Origin: a bacterium
Lineage (GTDB): Bacteria > Spirochaetota > JAHITG01
Assembly (NCBI GenBank): GCA_028711675.1
Contig: JAQTRT010000174.1
Location: forward strand, 1 to 6,957
DNA: 6,957 nt
Reading direction: 5' to 3'
Part shown: in pieces, positions 5,122 to 6,957 of the stretch
How the letters are laid out: each line of letters begins with the position of its first letter
Numbering within the stretch: position 1 is the stretch's first letter
Made by a program: the position numbers and the translations under genes
The notes under the pieces: generated by a model
What the model was told of the DNA's origin: nothing
What the model saw: only the letters and a program-made list of their open reading frames with translations
Databases searched by the model: none

Positions 5122-6957
5122 ATGGGAAAAATAGGGTTAGATGCCTCTTCTTTAACCGTGGATAAGAAACCCCTGTTCGTTTATTCCGGGGAGATCCATT
5201 ATTTCAGGATCAGGAAAAAAGACTGGCCGGACAGGATCAGAAAGGCTAAAAAAGCCAATCTCAATACGGTCAGCAGCTATATCCCCTGGCGCTGGCATTC
5301 TCCTGACCAGGGTCAATATGACCTTTCCGGCCAAACCTGCCGGGAGAGGGACCTGGTCTCCTACCTGGAACTGTTAAAAAAAGAGAAAGTTAATTTTATC
5401 GCGCGTATCGGCCCTGTATCCAACGGCGAGATCATCAATGACGGCCTGCCGGACTGGATATTCCGGAAACACCCGGAGATCCGCCTGAAAGATTACGCGG
5501 GGCGCACTAATCCGTATTCAGCCCTGATCGATTATCACCACCCGGAATTCCATAAACTGATAAAAGAATGGTACAGCCGGCTTATCCCCGTTCTCAGGAA
5601 ATACCTGGCAGACCAGGGCGGTCCCGTTATCCTGATACAGCTTGATAACGAGATATCCATGCTTAACTGGCTCACCAAATCCCCCACCTATACGGACTTC
5701 AGCGACAGCCTGTTCCGGGAGCATCTGCGGAAAAAGTACGCTGATATCCGGACCTTCAACAAGGTCTTTGTGACGGAATACGCATCCTTTGACCAGATCA
5801 AACAGCCGGACGGCCGGTTCGAACTGAACCGCGGGGAATTTTATTTCGAATGGGAGGAGTATTACAGGGAGTTCTACGCGCTTTATTATAAAAAGCTTTA
5901 CGGTTATCTGCATGAACTTGGTATCAGCCTGCCGGTGATTGCCAATATACCGCAGATCTATGATTACGACGTGAAAGGCCGGGGGAACATGGGCATCATG
6001 ACCACCTGCATGTTTAAACGTTTCAGCCGGCATGTAAAAGATATTATTTTCGGCGGAGCTTACCAGTACCGGAGGGTGGATTACGAGAACTTTACGGATA
6101 TCACGGCCATGGGAGAGATCGTGCGCATGATCACGCCTGAAGGCAATCCCATGATCTGCGCCGAGATGCAGACCGGCATCATGTTCGACAGGCCTGTGCT
6201 GTACCCTTCCGACGTGGAATTGAACATCAAGACCTCCATAGGCAGCGGCCTGAACGGCATTAATATGTACATGTTCGCAGGAGGAGAGAATCCCCCGGAC
6301 ATGGGCGGTTTCGGTTCGTTCCATAACTGGCAGAGCTCTGTCGGCGCGGACGGCCGGACAGCGCCTCATTACGAGCCGGTGAAAGAGATCGGCGGGTTCA
6401 TCAAAGGGTCCGGCGATCTCATCACACGGTCCGTGAACGTGTGTGAGATCAACATCGGGCTTTATACGCCGTATTACCAGACGGAATATTTAAAAGGCGA
6501 GTTCCCGGATGAACTGATGAAACGCCGCGATACCAAGCTCTTCGACGGTCTTTTACGGCTCATCAGGCTGGCCGGTCTGAACTACCGTTTCATAGACCTG
6601 AAAGAGACTTCGCCGGAGAAGCTGCGGGAACTGGATAACCTCTGGGTCTTCAGCCTGGAATTCATGGATAAGGAGACACAGGAAAAACTTCTTCAGCTGA
6701 TACAGGATGGAAAGAAGGTCTTTTTTTATCCTGTTGTGCCTGATCATGACCTGAACCATGATTCCTGCGATCTTCTCAGGAAAGCCCTGGGAATAGATAA
6801 GATCGCGCATCGTCTCGGCGCGAACCGCGTAAAGAGGCCGGGAGACGGGTATCTGTATTACGGAGGGCACGAGATCTTTACCTTTGAAACAGCCGGCAGC
6901 AGGAACCGGCCCCTGTTCCTGAACGAACAGGACCAGGTCACTTGTTTCGTCTCTTCC
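5122..6957 (+). CDS. Clan-A glycoside hydrolase, GH35/GH42-like beta-galactosidase family (3' truncated by window)
   Basis: The frame is open without a stop from ATG 5122 to the window end: 612 residues, 3' end missing. The N-terminal half is a TIM barrel of GH35 character: SGEIHYFRI (22-30), a WPDRIRKAKKANLNTV stretch (35-50), IPWRWHSPDQGQYDLSG (54-70), ARIGPVSNGE and DGLPDW (94-112). GGPVILIQLDNE (166-177) is the strand-4 motif with predicted acid/base Glu177. The likely nucleophile is Glu348 in MICAEMQTG. The gap of 171 residues is that of GH42 enzymes and wider than in typical GH35. After the barrel, about 434-600 looks like a flavodoxin-like domain resembling the GH42 trimerisation domain (INIGLYTPYY at 443-452; KKVFFYP at 537-543). 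No signal peptide, so probably cytoplasmic, hydrolysing imported galactosides or related oligosaccharides. It has its own promoter and a good ribosome binding site. The exact GH family and substrate are uncertain. Confidence 0.85.
   Translation, partial: MGKIGLDASSLTVDKKPLFVYSGEIHYFRIRKKDWPDRIRKAKKANLNTVSSYIPWRWHSPDQGQYDLSGQTCRERDLVSYLELLKKEKVNFIARIGPVSNGEIINDGLPDWIFRKHPEIRLKDYAGRTNPYSALIDYHHPEFHKLIKEWYSRLIPVLRKYLADQGGPVILIQLDNEISMLNWLTKSPTYTDFSDSLFREHLRKKYADIRTFNKVFVTEYASFDQIKQPDGRFELNRGEFYFEWEEYYREFYALYYKKLYGYLHELGISLPVIANIPQIYDYDVKGRGNMGIMTTCMFKRFSRHVKDIIFGGAYQYRRVDYENFTDITAMGEIVRMITPEGNPMICAEMQTGIMFDRPVLYPSDVELNIKTSIGSGLNGINMYMFAGGENPPDMGGFGSFHNWQSSVGADGRTAPHYEPVKEIGGFIKGSGDLITRSVNVCEINIGLYTPYYQTEYLKGEFPDELMKRRDTKLFDGLLRLIRLAGLNYRFIDLKETSPEKLRELDNLWVFSLEFMDKETQEKLLQLIQDGKKVFFYPVVPDHDLNHDSCDLLRKALGIDKIAHRLGANRVKRPGDGYLYYGGHEIFTFETAGSRNRPLFLNEQDQVTCFVSS

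Noticed and set aside
5518..6369. 283-residue open frame on the minus strand
   Set aside because: It lies wholly inside the hydrolase gene, whose plus-strand product has clear family motifs. The minus-strand translation shows no recognisable domain and is His/Val-rich, as expected for a shadow frame.
1..6957. CRISPR array, tRNA or rRNA genes
   Set aside because: No regularly spaced repeats, no cloverleaf with a CCA-type acceptor and TpsiC motif, and no rRNA core sequences were seen.

Overview
The window reads as a piece of a Gram-negative, probably uncultured heterotrophic bacterium. The evidence is a bacterial alpha-2-macroglobulin next to a class A penicillin-binding protein of the PBP1C type, a pairing known from Gram-negative envelopes (yfhM-pbpC in Escherichia coli). 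Two glycoside-hydrolase-like genes follow. Coding GC looks moderate, Arg is often AGG or CGG, and Leu is mostly CTG. I cannot assign a phylum; a polysaccharide-degrading candidate phylum is only an impression.

Layout: all four genes are on the plus strand. (1) 1-1040 is the 3' end of an alpha-2-macroglobulin gene whose start lies outside the window. (2) 1041-1263 is a 223-bp spacer holding a complex inverted-repeat element, a long outer stem enclosing two separate hairpins, flanked by an 18-nt direct repeat. (3) 1264-3582 is a complete pbpC with intact glycosyltransferase and transpeptidase motifs. (4) 3583-3739 is a purine-rich spacer with a short imperfect tandem repeat. (5) 3740-4762 is a secreted protein resembling a GH18 TIM barrel with a partly degenerate catalytic motif. 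(6) 4763-5121 is a 359-bp AT-rich spacer holding a strong hairpin, a 120-bp segment bounded by perfect 13-bp inverted repeats, and a near-consensus sigma70 promoter with two small palindromes. (7) 5122-6957 is a clan-A glycoside hydrolase gene, open to the window end, mixing GH35-like N-terminal motifs with GH42-like architecture.

How the genes may work together: the macroglobulin (a periplasmic or lipoprotein protease trap in characterised relatives) and PBP1C (which makes peptidoglycan) fit the proposed role of guarding and repairing the envelope after protease and cell-wall attack. The secreted GH18-like protein next to pbpC could act on, or merely bind, a wall or other beta-linked glycan; this is inference. 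The last gene has its own promoter and no signal peptide, so it looks like a separate cytoplasmic sugar-catabolic unit. The least explained content is non-coding: three structured elements in the spacers that look like dispersed repeats, MITE-like elements or structured RNAs. No CRISPR array, tRNA, rRNA or transposase gene was seen.
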